NCBI GenBank assembly: GCA_031272615.1
Contig: JAISTL010000134.1
Coordinates: 1-22,114, forward strand
Source of the DNA: Methylobacteriaceae bacterium
GTDB lineage: Bacteria > Pseudomonadota > Alphaproteobacteria > Rhizobiales > Beijerinckiaceae
Direction: 5' to 3'
Length of the DNA: 22,114 bases
Shown: positions 7,783 to 14,902 of the stretch, piece by piece
Layout of the letters: every line of letters starts with the position of its first letter
How positions within the stretch are numbered: the first letter of the stretch is position 1
Made by a program: the position numbers and the translations under genes
The notes under the pieces: model-generated
Told to the model about the DNA's origin: nothing
The model's database searches: none
Seen by the model: the letters and a program-made list of their open reading frames with translations, nothing else

Positions 7783-8886
7783 ATGCCCGCCGAACTCAGA
7801 ATCGAAAATCTGTGCAAAACGTTCACCAAGGGGCGCGAAGTCGTCAATGCGGTGCGCGATGTCAATCTCACCGTCGCCGAGGGCGAGCTGGTGACCTTTC
7901 TCGGCCCGTCGGGCTGCGGCAAGACCACCATCCTGCGCATGGTCGCCGGGTTCGAAACCCCGAGCGGCGGCACCATCCATGTCGGTGACGAAGACATCAC
8001 GACGCTGCCGGTTCACTCCCGCGGCATCGGCTTTGTATTCCAGAATTACGCCCTGTTTCCGCATATGAGTATCTTCGAAAACGTCGCCTACGGCCTGAAA
8101 GCGCGGGGCGAGGCGGAAGACGCCATCGGGCGGGGCGTTGCCGAAGCGTTGGAGCTGGTAGGCCTTGCCGGTGTGGAACGGCGCTTCCCCAATCAGCTCT
8201 CCGGCGGCGAACAGCAGCGGGTGGCGCTGGCCCGTGTTCTGGTGCTGCGCCCCAAGCTGCTGCTGATGGACGAACCGCTCTCCAACCTCGACGCCAAGCT
8301 GCGCCTGCACATGCGCACGGAAATCCGCCGGATTCAACAGCATCTCGGCATCACTTGCCTCTATGTCACCCATGACCAGAAAGAAGCGCTGACCATGTCG
8401 GATCGCATCATGGTGCTGAGTAAGGGACACGTGGAGCAGATCGGTACGCCCTTCGAGCTGTATGCCGAGCCGCAAACGCTGTTCGTGGCGGATTTCATCG
8501 GCCAGGCCAATGTGTTGCCGGCAACCATCGGGGAGCCCGCCGGCGGCATGGCGGTCACGCGGCTCGGCCCGGCCACGCTCTCGCTGCGCTGCATCGCCGG
8601 TTCCGGCACCCCGGCGGCCGGCCCGGCCTCGGTGGTGCTGCGGCCGGAAAACATCCGCCCGGTGGCCGCCGGTGAGGGCAAACTGCCGGCACGGGTGCTG
8701 CACCGCTTTTTCGTCGGCGACCATATGGATTATGAGTTGACCATTGACGACATGAAACTGCCCAAGCCGCTGTTTGCTTCGGTGCCCTATGAGCCGGGCC
8801 TGGCGTTGTTCGAACCCGGCAATACCGTCGGTCTGGATTTCGCCGAAAAGGCGGCCATCGTGCTGTTTCAGACTCCCGGCGGATAA
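7783..8886 (+). CDS. ABC transporter ATP-binding protein (FbpC/PotA-like, with TOBE domain)
   Basis: A 367-aa cytoplasmic ATPase energising the importer encoded just upstream. All nucleotide-binding motifs are intact: Walker A GPSGCGKTT (41-49), Q-loop FVFQNYALFPHMS, signature LSGGEQQ (139-145), Walker B LLLMDEP with catalytic E164, D-loop SNLDAKLR and the switch histidine in YVTHDQKEA. A C-terminal region of about 120 residues (FIGQANVLPA... VVLRPENIRP) is the TOBE-type regulatory domain typical of Fbp, Pot and Mal ATPases. It may also accept substrate-dependent inhibition, which cannot be judged here. Fourteen bases separate its stop from the GTG of thpR. Confidence 0.92.
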   Translation: MPAELRIENLCKTFTKGREVVNAVRDVNLTVAEGELVTFLGPSGCGKTTILRMVAGFETPSGGTIHVGDEDITTLPVHSRGIGFVFQNYALFPHMSIFENVAYGLKARGEAEDAIGRGVAEALELVGLAGVERRFPNQLSGGEQQRVALARVLVLRPKLLLMDEPLSNLDAKLRLHMRTEIRRIQQHLGITCLYVTHDQKEALTMSDRIMVLSKGHVEQIGTPFELYAEPQTLFVADFIGQANVLPATIGEPAGGMAVTRLGPATLSLRCIAGSGTPAAGPASVVLRPENIRPVAAGEGKLPARVLHRFFVGDHMDYELTIDDMKLPKPLFASVPYEPGLALFEPGNTVGLDFAEKAAIVLFQTPGG

Positions 8887-8899
8887 GGGGTTTTCCGCT

Positions 8900-9433
8900 G
8901 TGCCCCGCCTGTTTTCCGCCGTTGAACTGCCTGACGATGTCGCCGACTATCTCGCCGGTTTCAAGCTGCACTTGCCCGGGACGCGCTGGATTGAACCCGG
9001 CGATTACCACCTGACGGTGCGGTTTTTCGGCGACATTTCCGAGGGAATCGCCCGGGAACTCTGCGAGATGCTGAGTGAAAGCGAAAGCGGCAGCACGGCG
9101 GCGATACGTCTCGAGCGCATCGATGTCTTCGGTGACCGCGAACCGCGGGCGCTGGTCGCGGTGGGGAGCGCCGACGCCACGCTGACAAATCTGGCGGCCA
9201 AACATGAGCGGGCGGCGCGCCTCCTCGGCCTGAAACCGGAAAAACGCAAGTTCACGCCGCATGTGACACTGGCGCGGTTCAGGAACGTCGAGGCCAAACT
9301 GGTGGCGAAGGGGATGCGGAAACTCGGGCTTTTCGAACCGCAGAACTTCACGGTTCAACACTTCGGCCTGTTTTCCTCCCGTGCTTCCGTCGGCGGCGGA
9401 CCCTATATCCGCGAGGAGCAGTTCCGGATTTGA
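8900..9433 (+). CDS. thpR: RNA 2',3'-cyclic phosphodiesterase (2'-5' RNA ligase family)
   Basis: A 177-aa 2H-phosphoesterase that opens 2',3'-cyclic phosphate ends of RNA; older name LigT. The two signature H-x-T motifs are visible: HLTVRF (H37, T39) and HVTLAR (H121, T123), which together form the active site. GTG 8900 is chosen because it gives the standard N-terminus (MPRLFSAVELPDDV) and standard length of 175-185 aa; AAGGGG lies upstream, and an in-frame ATG further upstream would fall within the ATPase gene and add 42 non-homologous residues. It appears to be carried on the ABC transcript, although no functional link is obvious. Probably constitutive read-through expression. Confidence 0.9.
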   Translation: MPRLFSAVELPDDVADYLAGFKLHLPGTRWIEPGDYHLTVRFFGDISEGIARELCEMLSESESGSTAAIRLERIDVFGDREPRALVAVGSADATLTNLAAKHERAARLLGLKPEKRKFTPHVTLARFRNVEAKLVAKGMRKLGLFEPQNFTVQHFGLFSSRASVGGGPYIREEQFRI

Positions 9434-9732
9434 CCGGGGCTTGCGGCACTGCCCGACGGCAAAAGGAAACAGGGTCTCACCGCGGATTTCCGCACCCTGA
9501 TTGCCTCAGGCATCCCCAACCCCATCCTGCCGTTTGACGAGGCGGCGGCGGACCTCTACGCCGGGCTTGTCGGCCGGGCGCGCGGGCAGGGAACCCGATA
9601 GGCTTTGCTGACGGTCAGATTGCCGCCATCGCCGCCGTTCACGGGTTTGCGGTGGCAACCCGGGATATCCGCCCGTTCGCGGCCATGGGTATTCAGGTGA
9701 TTGATCCCTGGCGGTTTGTCCCCGGCGTATAA
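9434..9732 (+). pseudogene. PIN-domain (VapC/FitB-like) toxin remnant, 5' truncated and frameshifted
   Basis: Directly after the thpR stop, the frame starting at 9434 reads GLAALPDGKRKQGLTADF, then NPILPFDEAAADLYAGLVG, and hits a stop at 9599. Shifting one base at about 9593-9597 restores the frame: GFADGQIAAIAAVHGFAVAT, then RDIRPFAAMGIQVIDPW, ending at TAA 9730. These are the middle and C-terminal halves of a VapC/FitB-type toxin RNase, with the catalytic-site aspartates of the D-x-QIAAIA and TRD/N blocks. The N-terminal ~50 residues with the first catalytic aspartate, and any antitoxin gene, are missing. Loss of one C from an ACCCC run explains the shift. It is non-functional on both counts. 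Confidence 0.8.
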
Positions 9733-9737
9733 CCGGC

Positions 9738-9757
9738 GGGCGGAAGACGCTCCGCCC
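9738..9757 (+). terminator. Stem-loop downstream of the PIN remnant
   Basis: GGGCGGA (9738-9744) pairs with TCCGCCC (9751-9757) around a 6-base loop. There is no T-run. It may end the transcript of the ABC-thpR operon. Confidence 0.35.
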
Positions 9758-9847
9758 AGGGTTCGGCGGTTCGGCACGCCTTATCCACACAGGGAAAACG
9801 GGAATGGGGAGTATTCGACCCTCCGTTGTTGATTTCTTCTTGCTTGC

Positions 9848-9863
9848 ACCATAGTTGTATGGT
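9848..9863. promoter_or_regulatory. Candidate operator palindrome upstream of dctP
   Basis: A perfect 6-bp inverted repeat ACCATA-GTTG-TATGGT. The half word GTTGTATG recurs 12 bases downstream (9867-9874). Possible -35 hexamers TTGCTT (9840-9845) and TTGCAC (9844-9849) abut it, with a -10 such as TACTGT (9863-9868), so a bound protein would block RNA polymerase. The likely ligand-responsive protein is the GntR-type regulator encoded at the end of the same operon; that pairing is inference. Confidence 0.45.
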
Positions 9864-9998
9864 ACTGTTGTATGTCAGTTGAGCGAGACTCCTTGTAATT
9901 TATGGAATTTCAATCGCTTACGTGACGAAACGAGGCGCAACTCATAACGGCAAAAATGCGTTCGTGGAGGAGGTACAAGACCAACTTGTGAGGATCCG

Positions 9999-10037
9999 CT
10001 TCCCGCGGAACCCTGCCCATGGGTGCAACGCGGGAAG
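9999..10037 (+). promoter_or_regulatory. Structured hairpin in the dctP leader
   Basis: A 9-bp perfect stem CTTCCCGCG (9999-10007) / CGCGGGAAG (10029-10037) encloses a 21-base loop that has its own ACCC/GGGT pairing. It lies about 65 bases before the dctP start. No T-run follows, so it is more likely a leader structure than a terminator. Confidence 0.4.
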
Positions 10038-10101
10038 TTGACGGACGTGCCGGTGATACAGCGCGCCGATCTGGTCAATTTATTTGGGAGGGAATTTACC
10101 C

Positions 10102-11091
10102 ATGAGGACATACAATAAACTGCTTGCCTGCGCGGTCGGCGCGACACTTTTGAGCTTCGCCGTGGCGACGGGCCCCGCTCTTTCCGCCGAGTATTCCATC
10201 AAGGTGGCTTATGAGAACAACCCCGGCGAGCCCTTTGACCTCGCCTGCCAGGAGTGGGCAAAGCTGTTCAAGGAAAAGACCGGCGGTAAAGGTGAACTGT
10301 TGCTCTATCCGAGCTCCCAGCTCGGTTCCAAAAAAGACGTGATGGAACAGATGACCATGGGCGCCGGTATTGTCACCCTCACCGACGGTGCGTTCTTTGC
10401 CGACTACATTCCGGATTTCGCCATTTTGATGGGGCCCTATCTCGGCAAGGATTATACCGACGTCATCAAGCTGTCGAACACGCCGTGGTTCAATGAAATG
10501 GCGACCAAGCTGGAAGGTCAGGGGTTCCATATTCTGGCGGCCAACTGGCTCTACGGCACCCGTCACATGGTGACGAAGAAGCCGGTGCATACGCCGGAAG
10601 ATTTGAAAGGCATGAAGATTCGCGTGCCGAACGCCCGCATCCAGATTGAAGCCATGAAGGAAATGGGCGGAACGCCGACTCCGATGCCGCTGGCCGAAGT
10701 CTATCCGGCCCTGACCACCGGCGTCATCGACGGCGCCGAGAACCCGATCCCCGTGCTCTACGGGCAGAAGCACCACGAACCGGCGAAATACCTGATTCTC
10801 ACCGGGCATCTGGACAACATCACCAATATCACCATCAGCAACGAGTATTACCAGAAACTGCCGGATGACATCAAAACGGCGCTCACCGAGAGCTGCAAGG
10901 AAGCCGGAGATTTCATGACCGCTCTCATTCTCAAGAACGAGAAGGAAGTCATCGAAAAGATGAAGGCTGAAGGCGTCACGGTGATCGAGGTGGACCGCAA
11001 CCTGTTCCGCGAAGCGTCCAAGGGCACCTATTCCAAGTTCCCGGAATGGACGCCGGGCCTCTATGACAAACTCCAGGGATATCTGAAGTAA
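10102..11091 (+). CDS. dctP: TRAP transporter periplasmic substrate-binding protein (DctP family)
   Basis: A 329-aa periplasmic binding protein that delivers an organic acid to the TRAP permease. The start is ATG 10102, preceded by GGGAGGGAATTTACCC; a TTG 18 bases upstream would eat the binding site. A Sec signal peptide is clear, with cleavage after ALSA (residue 29). The DctP hallmark block KIRVPNARIQIEAMKEMG holds the carboxylate-binding arginine (R174), followed by PLAEVYPALTTGVIDGAENP with the conserved N214. Together these predict a carboxylate ligand, such as a sugar acid, keto acid or dicarboxylate. Neighbouring dehydrogenase and regulator favour a sugar acid. A stem-loop follows the gene at 11119-11146. 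Confidence 0.92.
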   Translation: MRTYNKLLACAVGATLLSFAVATGPALSAEYSIKVAYENNPGEPFDLACQEWAKLFKEKTGGKGELLLYPSSQLGSKKDVMEQMTMGAGIVTLTDGAFFADYIPDFAILMGPYLGKDYTDVIKLSNTPWFNEMATKLEGQGFHILAANWLYGTRHMVTKKPVHTPEDLKGMKIRVPNARIQIEAMKEMGGTPTPMPLAEVYPALTTGVIDGAENPIPVLYGQKHHEPAKYLILTGHLDNITNITISNEYYQKLPDDIKTALTESCKEAGDFMTALILKNEKEVIEKMKAEGVTVIEVDRNLFREASKGTYSKFPEWTPGLYDKLQGYLK

Positions 11092-11118
11092 CCCTGATGT
11101 GATTTCGGTTCGAGCGAA

Positions 11119-11146
11119 GCGGAGAGGGTGTTCCAATCCTCTCCGC
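11119..11146 (+). promoter_or_regulatory. Intercistronic stem-loop between dctP and dctQ
   Basis: GCGGAGAGG (11119-11127) pairs perfectly with CCTCTCCGC (11138-11146) around a 10-base loop, with no T-run. As after the ABC binding-protein gene, it probably raises the binding protein to permease ratio by message protection or partial termination. Confidence 0.6.
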
Positions 11147-11176
11147 GGGTATTCATCGCAATGAACGGGGTTTGTT

Positions 11177-11671
11177 ATGAAAATTTTTCGATTTATCAGC
11201 GAAGCGGGCGACTGGACGGCGCGTATTGCCGCGATAGCCATCGTCGTCATCATGTGCCTGGCCGTCTTCATGCGCTATGTCCAGGGCGCGCCGCTGCAAT
11301 GGGTTGAAGAGATACTCATTCTGATCTTCATGTGGATGATCATGATCGGCGCCGCCTCGGCCATGCGCACCCGCGGCCATGTCAGTATCGATGCGGTCAC
11401 GTCGTTTCTGCCGCGGAACATTCAAGCCAAAATTCAGATTTTTGACGATATCGTCTCGATTGTGGTGCTGGTGACGCTTGGAACTCTCGGGCTCATGCTG
11501 GCCATGAAAGCCGGGGCGAAAATTACGCCGATCATCGGCATTCCCTATCGCTACATCGACCTCGCCATGCCGGTGGGCTGCTACTGGATGGCGATTTATG
11601 TGGTCATCAACCTGTGGCGCGATGTCACCGGTGGTTCGTCTGCCACACCGCAGGATGGAGGGGCAAAATGA
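11177..11671 (+). CDS. dctQ: TRAP transporter small permease subunit (DctQ family)
   Basis: A 164-aa inner-membrane protein with four predicted membrane helices, the usual size and topology of DctQ. Typical features are LQWVEEILILIFMWMIMIGA in the second helix, followed by AMRTRGHVSIDAV, the family's conserved loop. It pairs with DctM to form the sodium-coupled transport core. The binding site before ATG 11177 is weak (CGGGG). The end overlaps the next gene as ATGA (11668-11671), so DctM synthesis is coupled to DctQ. Confidence 0.92.
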   Translation: MKIFRFISEAGDWTARIAAIAIVVIMCLAVFMRYVQGAPLQWVEEILILIFMWMIMIGAASAMRTRGHVSIDAVTSFLPRNIQAKIQIFDDIVSIVVLVTLGTLGLMLAMKAGAKITPIIGIPYRYIDLAMPVGCYWMAIYVVINLWRDVTGGSSATPQDGGAK

Positions 11672-12948
11672 TTGTCGGATTATCCTGTCTCATCCTGCTG
11701 GTCGGGCTGTTCATCAATGTCCCGGTGTTTATCTGCGTGACCGCGGCGATACTGGCCTATTTCTTCCTGACGCCCGACGCCATGCCCGTCATTGCCGCCC
11801 AGCGGTTCGTCGGCGCGGCGGAAAACACGACGCTGCTCGCCATCCCGTGTTTTGTCTTTCTCGGCAACCTTCTCAACTATACCGGCCTGACCAGGCGCCT
11901 GCTCAAGCTCGCCGAAGTGCTGACCGGGCATTTCAAGGGCGGGCTGGCGCAAACCAACGTCATGGTGTCGACGTTGATGGGCGGGCTTTCAGCCTCCAAC
12001 CTCGCCGACTGCGCCATGCTGTGCAAAATGCTGGTGCCGGAAATGACGAAACTCGGCTACAGCAAGGCGTTTTCCACCGCCGTGACCGCCGCGGGCTCGT
12101 TGATTACGCCCATCATTCCGCCGGGTATCGCCCTCATCATCTACGGGTTTGTCGCCGACGTCTCCATCGGTGACATGTTCATGGCCGGCGTCATTCCGGG
12201 AATTCTGTGCTGCATCGCGTTGATGATCACCATCCGGATCATCGCCGGAATACGCGATTACAAGCCGGTGCGCGAGCACGGCCCGAGCGGCCGCGAGCTG
12301 TGGGATGCTTTTGTCGGGGCGCTGCCGGCGCTGGGTCTCGTGGTCGTCATCATCGGCGGTATCCGCATCGGCGTGTGCACGCCGACGGAAGCGGGCGCCG
12401 TCGCCGTGGCCTATGCCGTCATCATCGGCGGCTTCGTCTACCGGGAAATGTCGCTGCAGAACTTCAAGGACGCGGTGCTGGAAACGGCGAAAGCCACCGG
12501 CGGCATCATGCTGATCATCATGGCGTGCTCCGCCTTCGCTTGGATTCTCACCTACGAGCGGGTGGCACAGGACGTCGCGGCGTTCATCACCCAGTTCACC
12601 AATCCGTATGTGTTCCTGATTCTGCTCAATGTCTTCCTGTTGATCCTCGGCATGTTTGTGGAGGGCAACGCCGCGATCATCGTGCTGGTGCCCCTGCTGA
12701 AGCCCACGGTTCTCGCCATGGGCATCGACCCGGTTCAGTTCGGCCTGATCATCATCCTGAATCTGGCCATCGGCTGTCTGACTCCGCCCATGGGCACGGT
12801 GATGTTCATCGCCAATCAGGTCACCGGCACAAAAACCGGCGAGTTTATCCGTGAGGCGCTGCCGCTCATCTTCGCGCTGCTCGTCGTTCTGATGCTCGTC
12901 ACGTTCGTGCCGGCGGTCTCGACATTCCTTCCGTACGCGCTGAAATAG
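11668..12948 (+). CDS. dctM: TRAP transporter large permease subunit (DctM family)
   Basis: A 426-aa inner-membrane protein with about 12 helices, standard for DctM, which carries the sodium and substrate path. The start is ATG 11668, with GGAGGGG just upstream and a four-base overlap with dctQ; an in-frame upstream start would lie inside dctQ. Family motifs include NVMVSTLMGGLSASNLADCA, AGSLITPIIPPGIALIIYG near residue 150, CTPTEAGAVAVAYA, and IGCLTPPMGTVMFIANQVTG near the C-terminus. It is followed by a strong hairpin (12963-12993) and then the dehydrogenase. Confidence 0.93.
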   Translation: MIVGLSCLILLVGLFINVPVFICVTAAILAYFFLTPDAMPVIAAQRFVGAAENTTLLAIPCFVFLGNLLNYTGLTRRLLKLAEVLTGHFKGGLAQTNVMVSTLMGGLSASNLADCAMLCKMLVPEMTKLGYSKAFSTAVTAAGSLITPIIPPGIALIIYGFVADVSIGDMFMAGVIPGILCCIALMITIRIIAGIRDYKPVREHGPSGRELWDAFVGALPALGLVVVIIGGIRIGVCTPTEAGAVAVAYAVIIGGFVYREMSLQNFKDAVLETAKATGGIMLIIMACSAFAWILTYERVAQDVAAFITQFTNPYVFLILLNVFLLILGMFVEGNAAIIVLVPLLKPTVLAMGIDPVQFGLIIILNLAIGCLTPPMGTVMFIANQVTGTKTGEFIREALPLIFALLVVLMLVTFVPAVSTFLPYALK

Positions 12949-12962
12949 CCAAGTTGTCGGTT

Positions 12963-12993
12963 TTCCCGGGCCGCGGCTCCGGCAGCCCGGGAA
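12963..12993 (+). promoter_or_regulatory. Stem-loop between dctM and the dehydrogenase gene
   Basis: TTCCCGGGC (12963-12971) pairs perfectly with GCCCGGGAA (12985-12993) around a 13-base loop. There is no T-run, and the next gene starts 30 bases later, so it is likely a partial terminator or processing site rather than the operon end. Confidence 0.5.
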
Positions 12994-13023
12994 CGGATAT
13001 TCCTTCCAGAAGGGCAAAGAAAA

Positions 13024-14040
13024 ATGCTGGCTTTGAAAATCACATCCCCGGGTCACACGGAAACCTGTACGGTGCAGGAACGGGAACCCGGCGCCGGTGA
13101 AGTGAAACTCCGCGTTCACCGCGTCGGGCTGTGCGGCTCGGACCTCAACACCTTCCGCGGGCTCAACCCGATGGTCACCTATCCGCGTATTCCCGGCCAT
13201 GAAATCGGCGCCGAGGTCATCGCCACAGGAACGGGCGTGTCAACCTGCTCCGTCGGCGACAAGGTGGTCGCCATCCCCTACACCGAATGCGGGCGGTGCG
13301 CCGCCTGTCGGGCCGGACGCTTCAACGCCTGCGAATTCAATGAAACACTGGGCGTCCAGAGAGACGGCGCCATGTCGGCCACCTGTGTTCTTCCGGCGGA
13401 AAAGCTGCTGGTATGCAACAGCCTGTCTTTTGATGACCTGGCGTTGGTGGAGCCGTTGGCCGTCGGCATGCGGGTTGCCCGCCGCGCCGCCGTCGATATC
13501 GGCGATCACGTGGTGGTGTTCGGGTGCGGCGTTGTCGGTCTCGGCGCCATTGCCGGCGCCGCGGCGGCCGGCGGCCGGGTGGTCGCGGTGGACGTCGATG
13601 ACCGCAAAAAAAGCATTGCCCTGGCTTGCGGCGCCGAGCGCTTCTTCAACAGCCGCACGGACCCGCTGGAGGAACTCCCCCGCAGCATTGACGGCGGGCG
13701 CGGCCCGGCGGTGGTGGTGGAAGCCGTCGGCCTGGACATGACCTATCGGGCGGCCATCGATATCGTCGCCTTTGCCGGGCGTGTGGTTTATGTCGGCTAT
13801 GCCAAAAAGCCGGTGAGCTTCGACACGTCGCTGTTTGTCAAAAAGGAGCTGGATATCCGCGGCTCCCGCAACGCCTCCGCCCGGGATTTTTCGGCGGTGC
13901 TGTCGCTTCTGGAGCAGCGGCGCTACCCCCTGGACCGGTTGATCACCGCCCATTACCCGCTGTCGGAAGCCGGCCGCGCCTTCACGGATTGGGCGGCGGA
14001 TACCGGCGGCGTAACCAAATTTGTGGTTGACATTACATGA
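13024..14040 (+). CDS. Zinc-dependent alcohol dehydrogenase of the sugar-acid dehydrogenase type (LgoD/RspB-like)
   Basis: A 338-aa medium-chain NAD(P)-dependent dehydrogenase. The catalytic zinc ligands are visible: C37 in GLCGSD, H59-E60 in PGHEIG, and a glutamate in ALVEPLAVG. The structural zinc site is complete at C89, C92, C95 and C103. The nucleotide fold has GCGVVGLGAIAG. Closest by eye are LgoD (L-galactonate 5-dehydrogenase), RspB and L-idonate dehydrogenase, so oxidation of a C5 hydroxyl of a sugar acid delivered by the adjoining TRAP system is the natural guess; a polyol or threonine substrate is not excluded. ATG 13024 has AAGGGCAAAG upstream. Its end is followed by the regulator gene on the same strand. 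Confidence 0.85.
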   Translation: MLALKITSPGHTETCTVQEREPGAGEVKLRVHRVGLCGSDLNTFRGLNPMVTYPRIPGHEIGAEVIATGTGVSTCSVGDKVVAIPYTECGRCAACRAGRFNACEFNETLGVQRDGAMSATCVLPAEKLLVCNSLSFDDLALVEPLAVGMRVARRAAVDIGDHVVVFGCGVVGLGAIAGAAAAGGRVVAVDVDDRKKSIALACGAERFFNSRTDPLEELPRSIDGGRGPAVVVEAVGLDMTYRAAIDIVAFAGRVVYVGYAKKPVSFDTSLFVKKELDIRGSRNASARDFSAVLSLLEQRRYPLDRLITAHYPLSEAGRAFTDWAADTGGVTKFVVDIT

Positions 14041-14054
14041 CCAACTGCTCCATC

Positions 14055-14091
14055 CGGTTTCCCGGAACACTCGAAAAGTCCGGGAAAACCG
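14055..14091 (+). promoter_or_regulatory. Inverted repeat between the dehydrogenase and gntR genes
   Basis: CGGTTTCCCGGA (14055-14066) matches TCCGGGAAAACCG (14079-14091) over about 12 bp with one bulged base and a 12-base loop. It lies 77 bases before the regulator's start. No T-run, so it could be an internal processing hairpin or a weak terminator that lowers regulator expression. Confidence 0.35.
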
Positions 14092-14167
14092 ACGGAGAAA
14101 AGAAAATCGGACTTGGTGCGCCGCAACCGCCGGTGTATGCGTTGCGCATCGGAAGGCAGCGCGTCTC

Positions 14168-14881
14168 ATGCAAAAACGAGCCGACAAAGGGAAGCCAACG
14201 GGCGAAGGAACGGAAGACCACCGCACCACGGTCATCAGCTCACAGATTTTCGAAAACCTCCGTTTGGCCATTATCCAGCAGAACCTGAGGCCCGGGCATT
14301 TTCTCTCGGAATGGGACATTGCCCGGCAGTTCAATGTCTCGCGCCAGCCGGTGCGCGAGGCGTTCATCCGTTTGGGAGACATCGGCCTCGTGGAGATTCG
14401 CCCCCGGCGCGGCACCTTCGTGCGGCTCATTTCTCTGCGGGAACTGAGCACCGCGCGTTTTCTGCGTGAGACCATCGAAGCGTCCTTCGCGCGAATCGCC
14501 GCAAAACGGGCGACCGCGCAAGACATTGCCGACCTCGCCGCCGTGCTGGCCGATCACCGTATTCTGGCGCAAAAAGACGATTATGTCGGGCTGCTGGAGC
14601 ATGACGAGAAATTTCACCGCACCCTGGCGAGAATCGCCGGACGGGAAGACGCCTGGCCGATTATCAACAAGCTCAAGGCTCCGGTGGACCGGGCGCGCTT
14701 CCTCACCGTGCCCAACGCCGCCTCGGTGCATGACATCATCAACCAGCACGAACAGATCATGCTGGCCATCGAAGAAGGTGACCCGGACAAGGCGGAAGCG
14801 GCCCTGCTGACCCACCTTCATGAAATCGACAACTATCTCCCGTCACTGCAAAATCAGTATCCGTACCTGTTTACGGAGTAG
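14168..14881 (+). CDS. GntR family transcriptional regulator, FadR subfamily (FCD domain)
   Basis: A 237-aa repressor. The N-terminal winged helix-turn-helix spans about residues 20-85, with SEWDIARQFNVSRQPVREAF as its core and RPRRGTFVR as the wing. The C-terminal all-helical FCD domain (about 95-230) holds metal-site residues in HDEKFH, a histidine in INQHEQIMLAIEEGD and another in LLTHLHE, so a metal-bound organic acid is the likely inducer. ATG 14168 is chosen (GGAAGG upstream) over an in-frame start at 14021 that lies within the dehydrogenase gene and gives a non-homologous extension. It probably represses the TRAP-dehydrogenase operon it belongs to, through the palindrome at 9848-9863. 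Confidence 0.88.
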   Translation: MQKRADKGKPTGEGTEDHRTTVISSQIFENLRLAIIQQNLRPGHFLSEWDIARQFNVSRQPVREAFIRLGDIGLVEIRPRRGTFVRLISLRELSTARFLRETIEASFARIAAKRATAQDIADLAAVLADHRILAQKDDYVGLLEHDEKFHRTLARIAGREDAWPIINKLKAPVDRARFLTVPNAASVHDIINQHEQIMLAIEEGDPDKAEAALLTHLHEIDNYLPSLQNQYPYLFTE

Positions 14882-14902
14882 CGCCCCACAACCGGGCTGC
14901 AC

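Larger units (their letters stand above)
9733..10101. other. 369-bp regulatory gap upstream of the TRAP operon
   Basis: No gene is evident. It contains, in order, the stem-loop at 9738-9757, the palindrome at 9848-9863 with promoter-like hexamers, and a long leader with a structured hairpin at 9999-10037 before the GGAGGG binding site of dctP. Base composition is lower in GC around 9820-9960 than in flanking genes, as expected of a promoter. Confidence 0.6.

Noticed and set aside
11989..13200. A 403-codon minus-strand frame opposite dctM
   Set aside because: Charged, repetitive antisense translation; dctM is well supported on the plus strand.
14021..14167. Longer start for the GntR regulator
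   Set aside because: Begins inside the dehydrogenase gene and adds 49 residues unlike any GntR N-terminus; ATG 14168 gives the standard length.
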